A stretch of DNA of 64,000 nucleotides from Sulfitobacter sp. D7 (GCF_003611275.1 NZ_CP020694.1:2170001-2234000); one strand, 5' to 3'. Positions 17,758 to 28,199 are shown, counted from the stretch's first letter. Translations and numbers: made by a program. Notes: a model not told the origin generated them from the letters alone.

Positions 17758-19170
17758 CTACAGCCGGGGTGGCTGCGCCTGCGGATAGCCTGTCGCCTGA
17801 TGCCAGCCCTGCGCCAGTCGCAACAAGCGCGCGTCGCTGCCGCGTTTGCCGATCAGTTGCAGCCCCAATGGCAGGCCGCGGCTGTCGAAACCTGCAGGAA
17901 TATTCACCACCGGCAGACCGATCAAGCTTGCAGGCACCACAACCTGCATCCAACGGTGATAGCTGTCCATCGGCTGGCCATTGATTTCGGTCGGGTGCGC
18001 CATCTCGACGTCGAAAGGCCAGACCTGCGCGGAAGGCAGCACCAGAACGTCGACCTCTTCAAACAGAGCATGTGCCGCGCGGAACCAGTCGGAGCGGATG
18101 CCGCTGGCGCGCTGGATATCAGAGGCAGAGACCCCCTGCCCGCGCGCGACCTCCCATTGCGCAGCGGGTTTCAACCCGTCCTGCCGCGCCGGATCGTCGT
18201 AGATCGCCCCCAATGAGGCCGCCACGGCAAAGGACCGCAACGTGATCCAGCTTTCCCACAGCGCATCTGCATCAAAAGGCGCGGCGATTGGTATGACCTC
18301 ATGCCCCAGCCCGGCCAAACGGTTCAATGCGGCTTCGCTCAGGTCAATGATCCCCGGCTCGCAGGGGAAGGCACCGCCCCAATCGCCCAGCCACCCCACA
18401 CGCTGCGCGGGCAGGGCCGCATCGATATCCGGGGCCGTATCCGGGCCGGAGCGGGTCAGGGGTTGGCGCGGGTCGGCGCCGCTCATCACATCAAGAAGGG
18501 CGGCGAGGTCACGGGGGCTGCGCGCCATCGGCCCCAAGGTCGAAAGCTGGTGCAGAAACAGATCGCCGCCATCATCTGACGGCACCCTGCCCCATGTCGG
18601 CCGCATCCCGTAGACGTTGTTCCAGCCCGCCGGATTGCGCAGGGATCCCATCATGTCGGACCCATCGGCAACGGCGACCATCCGCGCCGCCAGCGCCGCC
18701 GCCGCCCCGCCCGAGGAACCGCCAGCCGAGCGGCCTAGGTCATAAGGGTTGCACGTCGCGCCATGAACCGGATTGAACGTATGACTGCCGAGGCCAAACT
18801 CCGGCGTGTTGGTTTTGCCGATGACGATCGCCCCTGCCGCGCGAAGCCGCGCAACAGCGGGATGATCCCGCTCGGCCGGCTGGGCACCGAAAAGCGGGGA
18901 CCCTTGAGACGTTGGCAGCCCCTCTGCGTCAGCCAAATCCTTGATCGCCATGGGGATACCGTGCAGCCAGCCCTTGCGCGGGCTGGTGTCAGACGCCTCT
19001 GCCTCGGCCAGCAATGTGTCACGGTCGCGGAGGGAGATGACGGCATTCACCTTGCCATTCACCGCCTCGATCTGCGCAAGTGTCGCCTGCATCAGTTCAA
19101 CCGCAGAAATCCTGCGCGCGGCCAGCGCCTCGGACAGGTCCGAAGCGTCCCAATCTAGCAAATCCATCAT
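17758..19170 (-). CDS. Amidase signature family hydrolase
   Basis: A 470-residue amidase. The Ser-cisSer-Lys triad regions are present: Lys in IPMAIKDLAD, the glycine/serine signature SAGGSSGGAAAALAARMV and the following A-D-G-S-D-M-M-G-S-L-R-N-P-A segment with the nucleophile loop. This is the fold of GatA, nylon hydrolase and indoleacetamide hydrolase; the absence of GatB and GatC nearby and the sequence itself argue for a stand-alone amidase. Substrate is unknown. Two adjacent ATG codons (19170, 19167) are possible starts. Confidence 0.88.
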   Translation of the reverse strand: MMDLLDWDASDLSEALAARRISAVELMQATLAQIEAVNGKVNAVISLRDRDTLLAEAEASDTSPRKGWLHGIPMAIKDLADAEGLPTSQGSPLFGAQPAERDHPAVARLRAAGAIVIGKTNTPEFGLGSHTFNPVHGATCNPYDLGRSAGGSSGGAAAALAARMVAVADGSDMMGSLRNPAGWNNVYGMRPTWGRVPSDDGGDLFLHQLSTLGPMARSPRDLAALLDVMSGADPRQPLTRSGPDTAPDIDAALPAQRVGWLGDWGGAFPCEPGIIDLSEAALNRLAGLGHEVIPIAAPFDADALWESWITLRSFAVAASLGAIYDDPARQDGLKPAAQWEVARGQGVSASDIQRASGIRSDWFRAAHALFEEVDVLVLPSAQVWPFDVEMAHPTEINGQPMDSYHRWMQVVVPASLIGLPVVNIPAGFDSRGLPLGLQLIGKRGSDARLLRLAQGWHQATGYPQAQPPRL

Positions 19171-19217
19171 GTCCCCCTATTGCTACATATTATTCCATGA
19201 AGGGGGACGGCACCGGC

Positions 19218-20342
19218 TTAGTCGCCCTGCGCCTCGGCCCGGCTTTTGCCCGAGACCGCCAGCGCCAGCGTTGCCCCCATCAACCCATCCAGATCACCGT
19301 CGAGCACACCCTTGGTGTCCGATGTCTCGTAATTGGTGCGAAGGTCTTTCACCATTTGATAAGGCTGCAAGACATAGGACCGGATCTGGTTGCCCCAGCC
19401 CGCGTCGCCCGCGTTCTCATGCGCCTCGTTCACGAGGGCTGAACGCTTGTCCAACTCCATCTGATAAAGCCGCGATTTCAGCGCTTTCATGGCGATGTCG
19501 CGGTTCTGGTGCTGCGACTTTTCCGAAGATGTCACGACGATCCCGGTGGGATGGTGGGTGATCCGCACCGCCGAGTCGGTGGTGTTGACGTGCTGGCCGC
19601 CCGCGCCGGACGACCGGTAGGTGTCGATGCGGATGTCCGAAGGGTTCACTTCGATCTCGATGTTGTCGTCGACCACGGGGTAGACTTTTACGGAGGTGAA
19701 AGAGGTGTGCCGCTTGGCCGCAGAGTCGAAGGGCGAGATGCGCACCAGACGGTGCACGCCGCTTTCGGACTTCAGCCAGCCGTAGGCGTTGTGCCCTTCA
19801 ATCTTATAGGTCGCGGATTTGATGCCCGCCTCGTCGCCCGCGCTTTCGGCCTGAAGATCGACCTTATAGCCTTTCTTCTCGGCCCAACGGACATACATCC
19901 GCGCCAGCATGCTGGCCCAGTCGCAGCTTTCCGTACCGCCCGCGCCTGCGTTGATCTCTAGGAAGGTGTCGTTGCTGTCAGCCTCACCATTCAGCAGCGC
20001 TTCGAGTTCCTTTTGGGCGGCCTTTTCCGCCAGCGCCTTCAGCGCGGCCTCGGCGTCGGAGATGACCTCCTCGTCCTCTTCCATCTCGCCCAACTCGATC
20101 AGTTCGACGTTGTCGGCCAGTTCCTGTTTGATGCCCTCATAGGTGTCGATTGCATCCACCAGCGACTGGCGCTCACGCATCAGCTTTTGCGCGGCATCAG
20201 GGTTGTCCCAAAGGTTCGGATCTTCGACGCGGGCGTTGAATTCTTCCAGCCGGTAGGGCGCGGTCTCCACATCCAGTCGCTGGGCCAGCAATTCCAGCGA
20301 TTTGCTGATCTGGTCCGCGGTATTCTGTGCCTCTGCGCGCAT
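19218..20342 (-). CDS. prfB: Peptide chain release factor 2
   Basis: A 374-residue RF2, which ends translation at UGA and UAA. The stop-codon reading motif S-P-F is at 203-205, and the GGQ that triggers peptide release is at 248-250 in [16 protein letters not shown]. The frame is continuous from the ATG to the end, so the programmed +1 frameshift with an in-frame UGA near codon 26, found in many bacteria, is absent here. It lies downstream of the PBP1A gene with a 120-base gap. Confidence 0.96.
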   Translation of the reverse strand: MRAEAQNTADQISKSLELLAQRLDVETAPYRLEEFNARVEDPNLWDNPDAAQKLMRERQSLVDAIDTYEGIKQELADNVELIELGEMEEDEEVISDAEAALKALAEKAAQKELEALLNGEADSNDTFLEINAGAGGTESCDWASMLARMYVRWAEKKGYKVDLQAESAGDEAGIKSATYKIEGHNAYGWLKSESGVHRLVRISPFDSAAKRHTSFTSVKVYPVVDDNIEIEVNPSDIRIDTYRSSGAGGQHVNTTDSAVRITHHPTGIVVTSSEKSQHQNRDIAMKALKSRLYQMELDKRSALVNEAHENAGDAGWGNQIRSYVLQPYQMVKDLRTNYETSDTKGVLDGDLDGLMGATLALAVSGKSRAEAQGD

Positions 20343-20462
20343 GTGTGCCTGCCTTTGATAAGTAATGCGGCCCCGAAAACCGGAGCCGCACGAGAGATAG
20401 ACCAGCCCGCCAGCGGCGGCAAGTGGGGGGAGGCAAAGCGCGCCTTCGCCCCGCCGACCTGA

Positions 20463-23027
20463 TTAGTAGAGACCGCCCGAGCTCAGCGTGCCAAAGCTTG
20501 CCTTGGGGCCGACGGTGGCCTTTTTGCCCGTCGATGTGGTGACCTGACGCGAAGACGATGCAGCCGAGCCGCCCAGTTCCTCGACCAATGGCAGGTCCGC
20601 CCCCATGGCAAAGCCGCCATCGAAGGAGATGCCAAACAGCGGCTCTTCGCCATCGCGGAAACATTCCGACACCACATTTCCACCCGAGGCGTTATCGCTC
20701 AGCCGCGCGCCGCTGAAACGGTCGATCTTGATAAAGCGGCACTGTTCGGGGACCGCAAAGTCACCGCCGCCGTATTTCTTGATCGCCTCAGACATGAAGC
20801 GCTGGAAGACCGGCGCGCAAAGCCGCCCGCCGCCCGCGCCCCGACCCATCGGGCGCGGCGTGTCGAAACCGATGTAGCAGCCTGCCACCACGTTGGACGA
20901 AAAGCCGACGAACCATGCGTCTTTCTCATCGTTGGTGGTGCCGGTCTTGCCCGCGATCGGCACCGGCAGGTTGACCGCATTGCGGGCCGTGCCGCGTTCG
21001 ACCACGCCGCGCATCATCGAGGTCAGCTGATAGGCCGTCACCGGGTCCATTACCCGCTCGCGGTTGGAAATGATCCGCGGCGCTGCGCCGGGCGCGAGGT
21101 TGATCTGCTCACAGTCGTAGCACTTGCGTTCGTCATGTTTGTAGACGGTGCGGCCATAGCGGTCTTGCACCCGGTCAACCAACGTGGGCTGCACCCGTTC
21201 GCCGCCGTTGGCGAACATCGCATAGGCCGATACCATTTGATACAGCGTGGTTTCCTGACTGCCGAGTGCATTCGACAGCAGCGGCGCCAGATCGTCATAA
21301 ACGCCGAAACGCTCGGCATAGCTGCCGACCACATCCATTCCGACTTCTTGCGCCAGACGGATGGTCATCAGGTTGCGCGACTGTTCGATCCCGGTGCGCA
21401 GGGGCGCGGGGCCATAGAATTTATGCGAGGCGTTCTGGGGCCGCCAGACACCCTGCGGTGTGTTGATCTCAATCGGGGCGTCGACCACGATGGTCGCCGG
21501 GCTATAGCCACTGTCGAGCGCGGAGGCATAGACGAAGGGCTTAAAGCTCGACCCCGGCTGCCGTTTGGCTTGGGTCGCGCGGTTGAACACGCTCGCCTGA
21601 TAAGAGAAGCCGCCCTGCATCGCGATCACCCGGCCCGTGTGCACGTCCATGGCGACGAAACCGCCCTGCACTTCGGGCACCTGCCGCAGCGTCCAGCGGA
21701 TGAAGGAACCGTCGCTATCGGAGGTCATGCGGCGCACCAACACCACTTCGCCAACCTCAAGCAGATCGCCCGCCACCTGAGCCTTGGAGGCCAGTTTGCC
21801 GTCGTCCAAGCGCTTGCGCGCCCATTGCACATCATCGGCAGGAATCCAGTGACCATCTTGATCTTCATCGATCCCTTCGATGCCGATCCGCGCATCGCTA
21901 TTGCCGACCTCCAGCACCACGGCAGGATACCACTGGTTCTCCAGATCGATGTCGCGCGGCACCCGCAGGTCCGCGAGGGCGGCGCGCCATTTCTCTTCGC
22001 TGGTCAACTGATCGGCGGGGATTTCGAACCGTGTGCCGCGCCAGATGCCCTGCCCGCGGTCATATTGCTCCAACTGACGGCGCAGCGCATTGGCGGCGAT
22101 GGGCTGCATTTCATTGTCGATGGTCGCGCGCACGGTCAAACCGCCGGTAAAGAACTCACCCTCGCCGAAGTTCTCGCTGAGCTGACGGCGAATTTCATCG
22201 GTGAAGTAATCGCGCGGCGGCAGCTCGGCCTTGAAGCTTTCAAAATCACCGTTCTGGACCGAGCGCAGCGGCAGCGCCACTTCCGTCTCATAAGCCGCTT
22301 CCGAAATATAGCCGTTCTCCTTCATCTCGCGCAGCACGAAGTTCCGACGGGCCAACAAGCGGTCCTTGCGGCGCACCGGGTGGTAATCCGACGGCGCCTT
22401 GGGCAGCGACGCGAGGAAGGCGGCCTCATGCGGGGCCAACTCGCTCAACGTTTTGTTGAAATAGGTCTGGCTGGCCGCGGCCACGCCATAGGAGTTCTGC
22501 CCGAGGAAAATCTCGTTCAGGTAAAGTTCAAGGATCTTCTCTTTGCTCAGCGTCTCTTCGATGCGGGTGGCGAGGATGATCTCTTTGATCTTGCGCTCGG
22601 CCCGGCGGTCACCCGACAGCAGGAAGTTCTTCATCACCTGCTGGGTGATGGTTGAGGCACCGCGCACATCGCGGCCACGGGATTTGACCGCATCCACCGC
22701 CGCCGCACCGATGCCGCGCAGGTCATAGCCTTCGTGGGTGTAAAAGTTCTTGTCTTCCGCCGAGATGAACGCCTGTTTCACCAGATCCGGGATGGTGTTG
22801 GCGGGCGCAAAAAGACGGCGCTCCTTGGCGAATTCATCGATCAAACGGCCTTGGCCCGAGTAAATCCGGCTGATCGTCGGCGGCGTATATTGCGCCAGCG
22901 ACTCATGGCTGGGCAAATCCCGGCCATACATCCAGAACACTGCCCCGATGGTCAAAGCCACCATGCCGACGCTCAGGGTCAGGGTGGTAAAAATCCCCCC
23001 GAAAAAGGACAGAACAAATCGAAACAC
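20463..23027 (-). CDS. mrcA: Penicillin-binding protein 1A
   Basis: An 854-residue class A penicillin-binding protein that polymerises glycan strands and cross-links peptides. After one N-terminal membrane helix comes a GT51 transglycosylase domain with AFISAEDKNFYTHEGYD and GASTITQQVMKN, then an OB-like insert, then the transpeptidase domain with the SxxK motif in QPGSSFKPF and KTGTTNDEKDAW near the end. The GTG at 23027 is chosen because a promoter lies at 23064-23092, inside the longer reading frame that would start at 23144, and because the membrane helix then begins the protein as in relatives. Confidence 0.93.
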   Translation of the reverse strand: MFRFVLSFFGGIFTTLTLSVGMVALTIGAVFWMYGRDLPSHESLAQYTPPTISRIYSGQGRLIDEFAKERRLFAPANTIPDLVKQAFISAEDKNFYTHEGYDLRGIGAAAVDAVKSRGRDVRGASTITQQVMKNFLLSGDRRAERKIKEIILATRIEETLSKEKILELYLNEIFLGQNSYGVAAASQTYFNKTLSELAPHEAAFLASLPKAPSDYHPVRRKDRLLARRNFVLREMKENGYISEAAYETEVALPLRSVQNGDFESFKAELPPRDYFTDEIRRQLSENFGEGEFFTGGLTVRATIDNEMQPIAANALRRQLEQYDRGQGIWRGTRFEIPADQLTSEEKWRAALADLRVPRDIDLENQWYPAVVLEVGNSDARIGIEGIDEDQDGHWIPADDVQWARKRLDDGKLASKAQVAGDLLEVGEVVLVRRMTSDSDGSFIRWTLRQVPEVQGGFVAMDVHTGRVIAMQGGFSYQASVFNRATQAKRQPGSSFKPFVYASALDSGYSPATIVVDAPIEINTPQGVWRPQNASHKFYGPAPLRTGIEQSRNLMTIRLAQEVGMDVVGSYAERFGVYDDLAPLLSNALGSQETTLYQMVSAYAMFANGGERVQPTLVDRVQDRYGRTVYKHDERKCYDCEQINLAPGAAPRIISNRERVMDPVTAYQLTSMMRGVVERGTARNAVNLPVPIAGKTGTTNDEKDAWFVGFSSNVVAGCYIGFDTPRPMGRGAGGGRLCAPVFQRFMSEAIKKYGGGDFAVPEQCRFIKIDRFSGARLSDNASGGNVVSECFRDGEEPLFGISFDGGFAMGADLPLVEELGGSAASSSRQVTTSTGKKATVGPKASFGTLSSGGLY

Positions 23028-23063
23028 GCGCGCGGACCACCATTGGCTAGGGACAGTTCCGAG

Positions 23064-23092
23064 CCTATACAGGATGCACTGGCTCGGGTCAA
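23064..23092 (-). promoter_or_regulatory. Sigma-70 promoter of the PBP1A gene
   Basis: On the minus strand TTGACC (23087-23092) and TATAGG (23064-23069) are separated by 17 bases. Transcription would start near 23057, leaving a leader of about 30 bases before the GTG at 23027. It gives the PBP1A gene its own promoter apart from the amidase gene upstream. Confidence 0.65.
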
Positions 23093-23155
23093 AACACATG
23101 GCCGCCAGCGAGGGCGAATGTTCGCCCATCGCCAAACCGGCCATATCATTCTAAT

Positions 23156-24376
23156 TTACTTTCTGATCAAGGGCTTGAGCGCCGCATCCTGATCACGCCA
23201 GGCAACGATCGCATCCGCCATGGCGCTCACCATCGACGCGCGCCACACCGGATCGCGCAGATTGGTCAGATCCCGTTTCGAACTGAGGAACCCCACTTCG
23301 ACCAGAACCGATGGAATATCCGCAGATTTCAAGACTGAAAACCCGGCACGCCGCAGCGGTCGGCTGTTCATCGGCCCGCCCGCCGCACGCATGCCTTCGA
23401 CCAAAGTCGCGGCCAAAGCATCCGAACGTGGCTCGGTCTCTTGGCGGGCAAGATCAAGCAAGATACCCGCCACCTGATCATCCGAGCCGGTCAAATCCGC
23501 ACCCGCGATGATGTCGGACCGGTCATGACGCGCGGCAAGATGTTCGGTCGCCACGTCGCTGGCATCATCCGAAAGGGTATAGACTGTGGCCCCGCTCGCC
23601 CCGCCCTGCGACAGGCTGTCGGCGTGAAGGGAGATGAAAAGGTCCGCCTCGGCCTGATGGGCGATGGCCACCCGGTACTCCAGCGCCACAAAGATATCAT
23701 CGTCACGAGTCAGCAACACATCCACGCCCTTGCGCCGCAGCGCATCGCGCAGATCGCGGGCGAAGTTCAGCATCAGATCTTTTTCGTCCAGCCCCTCGCG
23801 CTGCGCGCCGGGGTCGATGCCGCCGTGACCGGGGTCCAACACGATGGTAAAGCTGTCCTTATCCACCGCCGCGGGCTTTGGCGGGGCGGTGAGCGCGGTG
23901 GTCCAATCGGGATCCACGGGCACGCCCGCGGCCTTGGCAAAGACCTCCGCCGCGACGGTTTCCAACGTAATTTCAAGCCGCGCCTTACCGCTGCTTGCAT
24001 CCACTGGCATGCCAATTTCCGCAGGTATCATCGGTTCGGCCAGATCCGCCACCAACCGCGACCACCCCGGCTGAAACGCGCCAAAGCGCAGGGCAGAGAT
24101 ACGGCCCGGTTTCTTCAGCAGGTCGCCGCGCGCCACCTCTGACCAATCGGCCTCACGGAAATCGACGATCAGACGGGCAGGATCATCCAACAGGAAAACC
24201 CGAAAAGGCACCCCTTGGCTAAGCCCCACGGTCAGCTCGGTTTTACCAAACCAGCCGTCTTTCACCGCGCTCTCCACCGGATCGACCCGCGCCAGCGCGG
24301 TCAACTCCTGTGCGGCCCCGGCCACCGGCACCGCACAGACCAGCGCCACTGCCAGTCCCTTAAGAATTGCCCGCAT
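23156..24376 (-). CDS. amiC: N-acetylmuramoyl-L-alanine amidase (AmiC type)
   Basis: A 406-residue periplasmic zinc amidase that removes peptides from glycan strands at division. A signal peptide (residues 1-22, cut near A-G-A-A-Q) precedes an AMIN domain (about 30-125) that directs such enzymes to the septum. The Amidase_3 catalytic domain starts at IVLDPGHGGIDPGA with the first zinc His, and FISLHADS and VEVGFLSS carry further ligands. Such amidases need a LytM activator; the NlpD-like protein encoded at 59285 is a candidate. The PBP1A gene follows on the same strand. Confidence 0.92.
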   Translation of the reverse strand: MRAILKGLAVALVCAVPVAGAAQELTALARVDPVESAVKDGWFGKTELTVGLSQGVPFRVFLLDDPARLIVDFREADWSEVARGDLLKKPGRISALRFGAFQPGWSRLVADLAEPMIPAEIGMPVDASSGKARLEITLETVAAEVFAKAAGVPVDPDWTTALTAPPKPAAVDKDSFTIVLDPGHGGIDPGAQREGLDEKDLMLNFARDLRDALRRKGVDVLLTRDDDIFVALEYRVAIAHQAEADLFISLHADSLSQGGASGATVYTLSDDASDVATEHLAARHDRSDIIAGADLTGSDDQVAGILLDLARQETEPRSDALAATLVEGMRAAGGPMNSRPLRRAGFSVLKSADIPSVLVEVGFLSSKRDLTNLRDPVWRASMVSAMADAIVAWRDQDAALKPLIRK

Positions 24377-24435
24377 GATTGATCACCCTGCCCGTTTTCG
24401 CCCTTCTACCACCTGCCGCGCGTGCAAACCAGCGC

Positions 24436-25578
24436 TCAGCGTGCGGCCATGAAGGCTTTGAGCCGGGCAATCCCCTCTTCCATGTCTGCCGTGCTGCGCG
24501 CATAGGAAAAGCGCAGCGTCTTATGCCCCCGCGCCGGGTCGAAATCGAGACCGGGGGTCACGGCGACGCCTGCCTTTTCCAGAATTTCAGCGGCAAAGGC
24601 GCGGCTGTCATCGGTAAAGCGGGAGACATCTGCATAGACATAAAACGCCCCATCGGGCGGCGCGATGTCGGTGAACCCAGCCTCTTTCAACCCGGTGATC
24701 ATCAGGTCGCGGTTGCGGCGATAGACCGCCAGATTGGCCTGCAATTCATCATCGCAGTCCATCGCCGCCAGCGCCGCGATCTGGCTGGCATGGGGGGCGC
24801 AGATGAACATGTTCTGCGCGATCCGCTCAACCACGCGCACCTGATCTTCGGGGACCACCATCCAACCCACGCGCCAGCCGGTCATCGAGAAATATTTCGA
24901 GAAGGAGTTGATGACATAGCAGTCGTCGGTGACCTCCAGCGCGGTCACGGCCTTCTTGTCGTATTCGATGCCATGGTAAATCTCATCCGAGATGAAGGAC
25001 ATGTCATTGGCCACACAGGCATCCGTCAGCGCCGAAAGCGCAGGCCGGTCCAGCATCGTGCCCGAGGGGTTGGCAGGAGAGGCCACCAACAACCCGCACA
25101 GGTCTTCGCCCGCGAAATCAGAGGCCACAGGTTGGTAGCGGTTTTCCGGTGCGGCGGGCAGATCGACCGGCTGCATCCCCAAGGCGCGCAGGATCTGGCG
25201 GTAGCTGGGATAGCCCGGCGCGCCGATGCCCACCCTGTCTCCGGAATCAAACAGCGCGGTAAAGGCCAGCAGAAACCCGCCCGAGGATCCGGGCGTGATC
25301 ACCACCCGCGCCGGGTCCAGATCCACGTTGTACCATTCCCCGTACATCCGCGCGATCCGTGCGCGCAGCGCGGGCAAGCCAAGCGCCACGGTATAGCCAA
25401 GCGCGCCTTCTCCCATGGCTTGTGTCAACGTCTCGGCCGCCCCTTTGGGCGCGCCTGTGCCGGGCTGGCCGACCTCCATATGAATGATGTGACGGCCCGC
25501 CTCTTCGGCGGCGCTGGCGGCCTGCATCACGTCCATCACGATAAAGGGATCAACGGCGGACCTGGTTGAATTGCGCAT
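24436..25578 (-). CDS. Class I/II pyridoxal-phosphate aminotransferase
   Basis: A 380-residue fold-type I aminotransferase. The Schiff-base lysine is in SFSKYFSMTGWRVGW, the phosphate- and ring-binding parts include PGSSGGFLLAF, SPANPSGT and FISDEIYHGIEY, and the arginine for the substrate carboxylate is in LRFSYARS. It is closest to the AspC/alanine-type subgroup; the donor and acceptor cannot be decided. The ATG at 25578 is preferred over an in-frame upstream start. It stands alone between the amidase and the divergent DsbA gene. Confidence 0.88.
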   Translation of the reverse strand: MRNSTRSAVDPFIVMDVMQAASAAEEAGRHIIHMEVGQPGTGAPKGAAETLTQAMGEGALGYTVALGLPALRARIARMYGEWYNVDLDPARVVITPGSSGGFLLAFTALFDSGDRVGIGAPGYPSYRQILRALGMQPVDLPAAPENRYQPVASDFAGEDLCGLLVASPANPSGTMLDRPALSALTDACVANDMSFISDEIYHGIEYDKKAVTALEVTDDCYVINSFSKYFSMTGWRVGWMVVPEDQVRVVERIAQNMFICAPHASQIAALAAMDCDDELQANLAVYRRNRDLMITGLKEAGFTDIAPPDGAFYVYADVSRFTDDSRAFAAEILEKAGVAVTPGLDFDPARGHKTLRFSYARSTADMEEGIARLKAFMAAR

Positions 25579-25674
25579 GGGCTTGCTCCTACTCTCGGCA
25601 TATGCTTTCACCGCGCCTGATGCCGGGCGTCAACCCTTGGCCCCTATTTCGCAGCTTTACCGAAAGGACCGCCC

Positions 25675-26424
25675 ATGTTCACCCGCCTCATCGCCCCCGC
25701 CTTTGCCAGCGCGCTGGCCCTTGCCGCCCCCGCCGGGGCCATGGACTTGACCGAGCTAACCGACGCCGAGCGCGCGCAGTTCCGCGCCGAAGTCCGCGCC
25801 TATCTGATGGAAAACCCCGAGGTGATCCTGCAGGCCGTTGAGCAGATGCAAAACCGTCAGGCCGAAGCGCAGATGCAGGCCGATTTTGATCTGGTCACCG
25901 CTAACGCAGATGAAATCTTTGACGACGGTTATTCCTGGGTCGGTGGCAACCCGGATGGCGACATCACGCTGGTCGAATTCCTCGACTACCGCTGCGGCTA
26001 TTGCAAACGCGCCCATGGCGAAGTGGCCAAGCTGCTGGAAACGGACGGTAATATCAAATTGATCGTCAAAGAATTCCCGATCCTTGGCGATCAATCCATG
26101 CTGGCGTCGCGCTTTGCCGTGGCGACCAAACAGGTCGCGGGCGGCGATGCCTACAAGCAGTTGAACGATGCCCTGATGGCCTTCAACGGTGAGGTCTCCC
26201 TGCCCGCGCTGCGCCGTTTAGGCGAAAGCTTTGATCTGGATGTCCCGGCGATCGAAGCCAAGATGGACAGCGATGAAGTCATACAGGAAATTACCCAGAC
26301 CCGCGCGCTGGCGCAAAAGCTGCAGATCACCGGCACCCCTACCTTCGTCATGCAGGATGAGATGCTGCGCGGCTACCTGCCCTACGATCAGATGATGGCA
26401 CTGGTGGACGAAAAACGCGGCTAA
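25675..26424 (+). CDS. DsbA family thiol-disulfide protein
   Basis: A 249-residue periplasmic thioredoxin-fold protein. A signal peptide (residues 1-22, ending A-G-A) is followed by a helical N-terminal extension and the active site C-G-Y-C in LDYRCGYCKRAHGEV. The cis-proline loop is ITGTPTFV. This layout matches the DsbA/ScsC/BcfH-type oxidoreductases that act with a DsbB or DsbD partner. ATCCT-type spacing with AAAGGA precedes the ATG. Two bases after its stop a related shorter gene begins. Confidence 0.9.
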   Translation: MFTRLIAPAFASALALAAPAGAMDLTELTDAERAQFRAEVRAYLMENPEVILQAVEQMQNRQAEAQMQADFDLVTANADEIFDDGYSWVGGNPDGDITLVEFLDYRCGYCKRAHGEVAKLLETDGNIKLIVKEFPILGDQSMLASRFAVATKQVAGGDAYKQLNDALMAFNGEVSLPALRRLGESFDLDVPAIEAKMDSDEVIQEITQTRALAQKLQITGTPTFVMQDEMLRGYLPYDQMMALVDEKRG

Positions 26425-26426
26425 AA

Positions 26427-26945
26427 ATGCGCGCCCCGGCAGCCATGGCAGCTCTCGCGCTGGCCCTGCCTGTCGGGGCCGGTGATCTTCGAACGCTTGA
26501 CCCCACCGCGCGTGCCGCCTTTGACATTGAATTGCGCGCGGCGATTTTGGCAAATGGCGATGTCATCGCCAAAGCCTTGGCAGCGCCACAGCCCGCGCAA
26601 TCCGAAATGCGGCAATATATCCAAGACGACCTAACCCTGCTCGAACGCCTCGCCCCCGAACTTCTAGCAGGCAACGCCGTGGCGCTCTTCACCGCGCCAG
26701 ACTGCGATACCTGCAATACCGCCGTCAAAGAACTAAATGAAATTACAAAGCGCTACGGGCTAACATTCATCCAACACGAACTGCCCACGCCCCAAGCCGC
26801 CCGCTGGGCCGCCGCCCTAGGGTTCGACGCCGCCCCCTTCTACGTACTGCCTGAGATGGTGCTCAACGGCCACATGCCGCCCGTGGTCCTAGAGAAATAC
26901 CTCACCCCCAACCACATTAACCTTCACCACCAACCCGCTGATTAA
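26427..26945 (+). CDS. Thioredoxin-like paralogue of the preceding DsbA protein
   Basis: A 172-residue exported protein. A short signal sequence (about residues 1-18) is followed by a segment resembling the N-terminal extension of its neighbour (compare LRTLDPTARAAFDIELRAAI with LTELTDAERAQFRAEVRAYL). A C-D-T-C redox motif follows in ALFTAPDCDTCNTAV, but the rest of the domain is much shorter than DsbA, with a cis-Pro-like A-A-P-F-Y-V. It starts two bases after the DsbA stop and looks like a tandem duplicate that diverged into a glutaredoxin-sized protein. Confidence 0.75.
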   Translation: MRAPAAMAALALALPVGAGDLRTLDPTARAAFDIELRAAILANGDVIAKALAAPQPAQSEMRQYIQDDLTLLERLAPELLAGNAVALFTAPDCDTCNTAVKELNEITKRYGLTFIQHELPTPQAARWAAALGFDAAPFYVLPEMVLNGHMPPVVLEKYLTPNHINLHHQPAD

Positions 26946-27074
26946 GAACAGCTTCCAAACAGCCAAAAAGCACGCGACCCTCCCGGTTCACGCGCCCCCC
27001 ATCATCTTCATCCTTTTAAAAATACCGCAGCGCACCCTGTCCGCCGCCACCCGGCCAGCGGCCCAGCCACTACC

Positions 27075-28199
27075 CTATTCCGCCGCTTTCACCGCTTCAG
27101 CCTCAATCTGCGCCGCGCGTTCTTCGACCTGCTCGACGATATGCTCGATCATGCCCTCATTCCCAAGCTTATGGCTCTGTTTCCCCGCGAGATAGACCAT
27201 GCCAGACCCGGCCCCACCGCCGGTGAAACCCACATCGGTCATCAGCGCCTCACCGGGGCCGTTCACCACACAGCCGATGATGCTGAGGCTCATGGGCGTC
27301 TTGATATGCTCCAGCCGTTTTTCCAAGGCCTCGACAGTCTTGATCACGTCAAATCCTTGCCGCGCGCAGGAGGGGCAAGAGATGATGTTCACACCGCGAT
27401 GCCGCAGGCCCAGAGATTTGAGGATCTCATAGCCAACTTTCACCTCTTCGACCGGATCGGCCGACAGAGAAACACGGATCGTGTCACCAATCCCGCTCCA
27501 CAGCAGATTGCCCAAACCGATGGCCGACTTAATCGTGCCCGACATCAGTCCGCCTGCCTCGGTAATACCAAGGTGGATGGGCGCGTCAGTGGCATCGGCA
27601 AGCTGTTGGTAGGCGGCGGCGGCCATGAAGACGTCGGACGCTTTGCAGGAAATCTTGAACTCGTGGAAATCGTTATCTTGCAGGATCTTGATGTGATCCA
27701 GACCGCTTTCGACCATCGCATCGGGGCAAGGTTCGCCGTATTTCTCCAGCAAATGCCGCTCCAGCGAGCCTGCATTCACGCCGATCCGAATGGAGCAATT
27801 ATGGTCCCGCGCGGCCTTGATGACTTCGCGCACGCGCTTTTCGTCGCCGATGTTGCCGGGGTTGATGCGCAGGCAGGCGGCACCGGCCTCGGCGGCCTCG
27901 ATCCCGCGTTTGTAATGGAAATGAATGTCCGCCACGATGGGCACAGACACCTCGCGCACGATCTCACGCAGGGCTTTGGAAGACGCCTCATCCGGGACCG
28001 AAACCCGTACGATATCCGCGCCCGCATCGGCGGCGGTCTGCACCTGTTGGATGGTGGCGGCCACATCAGTGGTCAGCGTATTCGTCATGGTCTGCACGGT
28101 GATCGGCGCATCACCGCCCACTGGCACATTGCCCACCATGATCTGCCGGGACTTGCGACGCGGAATATCGCGCCAAGGGCGAATGGAATGAAGCGACAT
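27075..28199 (-). CDS. ispG: Flavodoxin/ferredoxin-dependent HMBPP synthase
   Basis: A 374-residue IspG, the [4Fe-4S] enzyme that converts methylerythritol cyclodiphosphate to HMBPP in the MEP isoprenoid pathway. The cluster cysteines are Cys275, Cys278 and Cys310 in [11 protein letters not shown] and [12 protein letters not shown]. The TIM barrel occupies about residues 15-260. Length and motifs equal the Escherichia coli enzyme, without the insertion seen in plants. It follows the RodZ-like gene on the same strand with an 87-base gap. Confidence 0.96.
   Translation of the reverse strand: MSLHSIRPWRDIPRRKSRQIMVGNVPVGGDAPITVQTMTNTLTTDVAATIQQVQTAADAGADIVRVSVPDEASSKALREIVREVSVPIVADIHFHYKRGIEAAEAGAACLRINPGNIGDEKRVREVIKAARDHNCSIRIGVNAGSLERHLLEKYGEPCPDAMVESGLDHIKILQDNDFHEFKISCKASDVFMAAAAYQQLADATDAPIHLGITEAGGLMSGTIKSAIGLGNLLWSGIGDTIRVSLSADPVEEVKVGYEILKSLGLRHRGVNIISCPSCARQGFDVIKTVEALEKRLEHIKTPMSLSIIGCVVNGPGEALMTDVGFTGGGAGSGMVYLAGKQSHKLGNEGMIEHIVEQVEERAAQIEAEAVKAAE

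Noticed and set aside
19218..20342. Programmed +1 frameshift in prfB
   Set aside because: The frame is continuous and there is no in-frame UGA near codon 26.
23028..23144. Longer N-terminus for PBP1A starting at 23144
   Set aside because: A good promoter lies inside this extension, there is no ribosome site at 23144, and the extra 39 residues are unlike the family.
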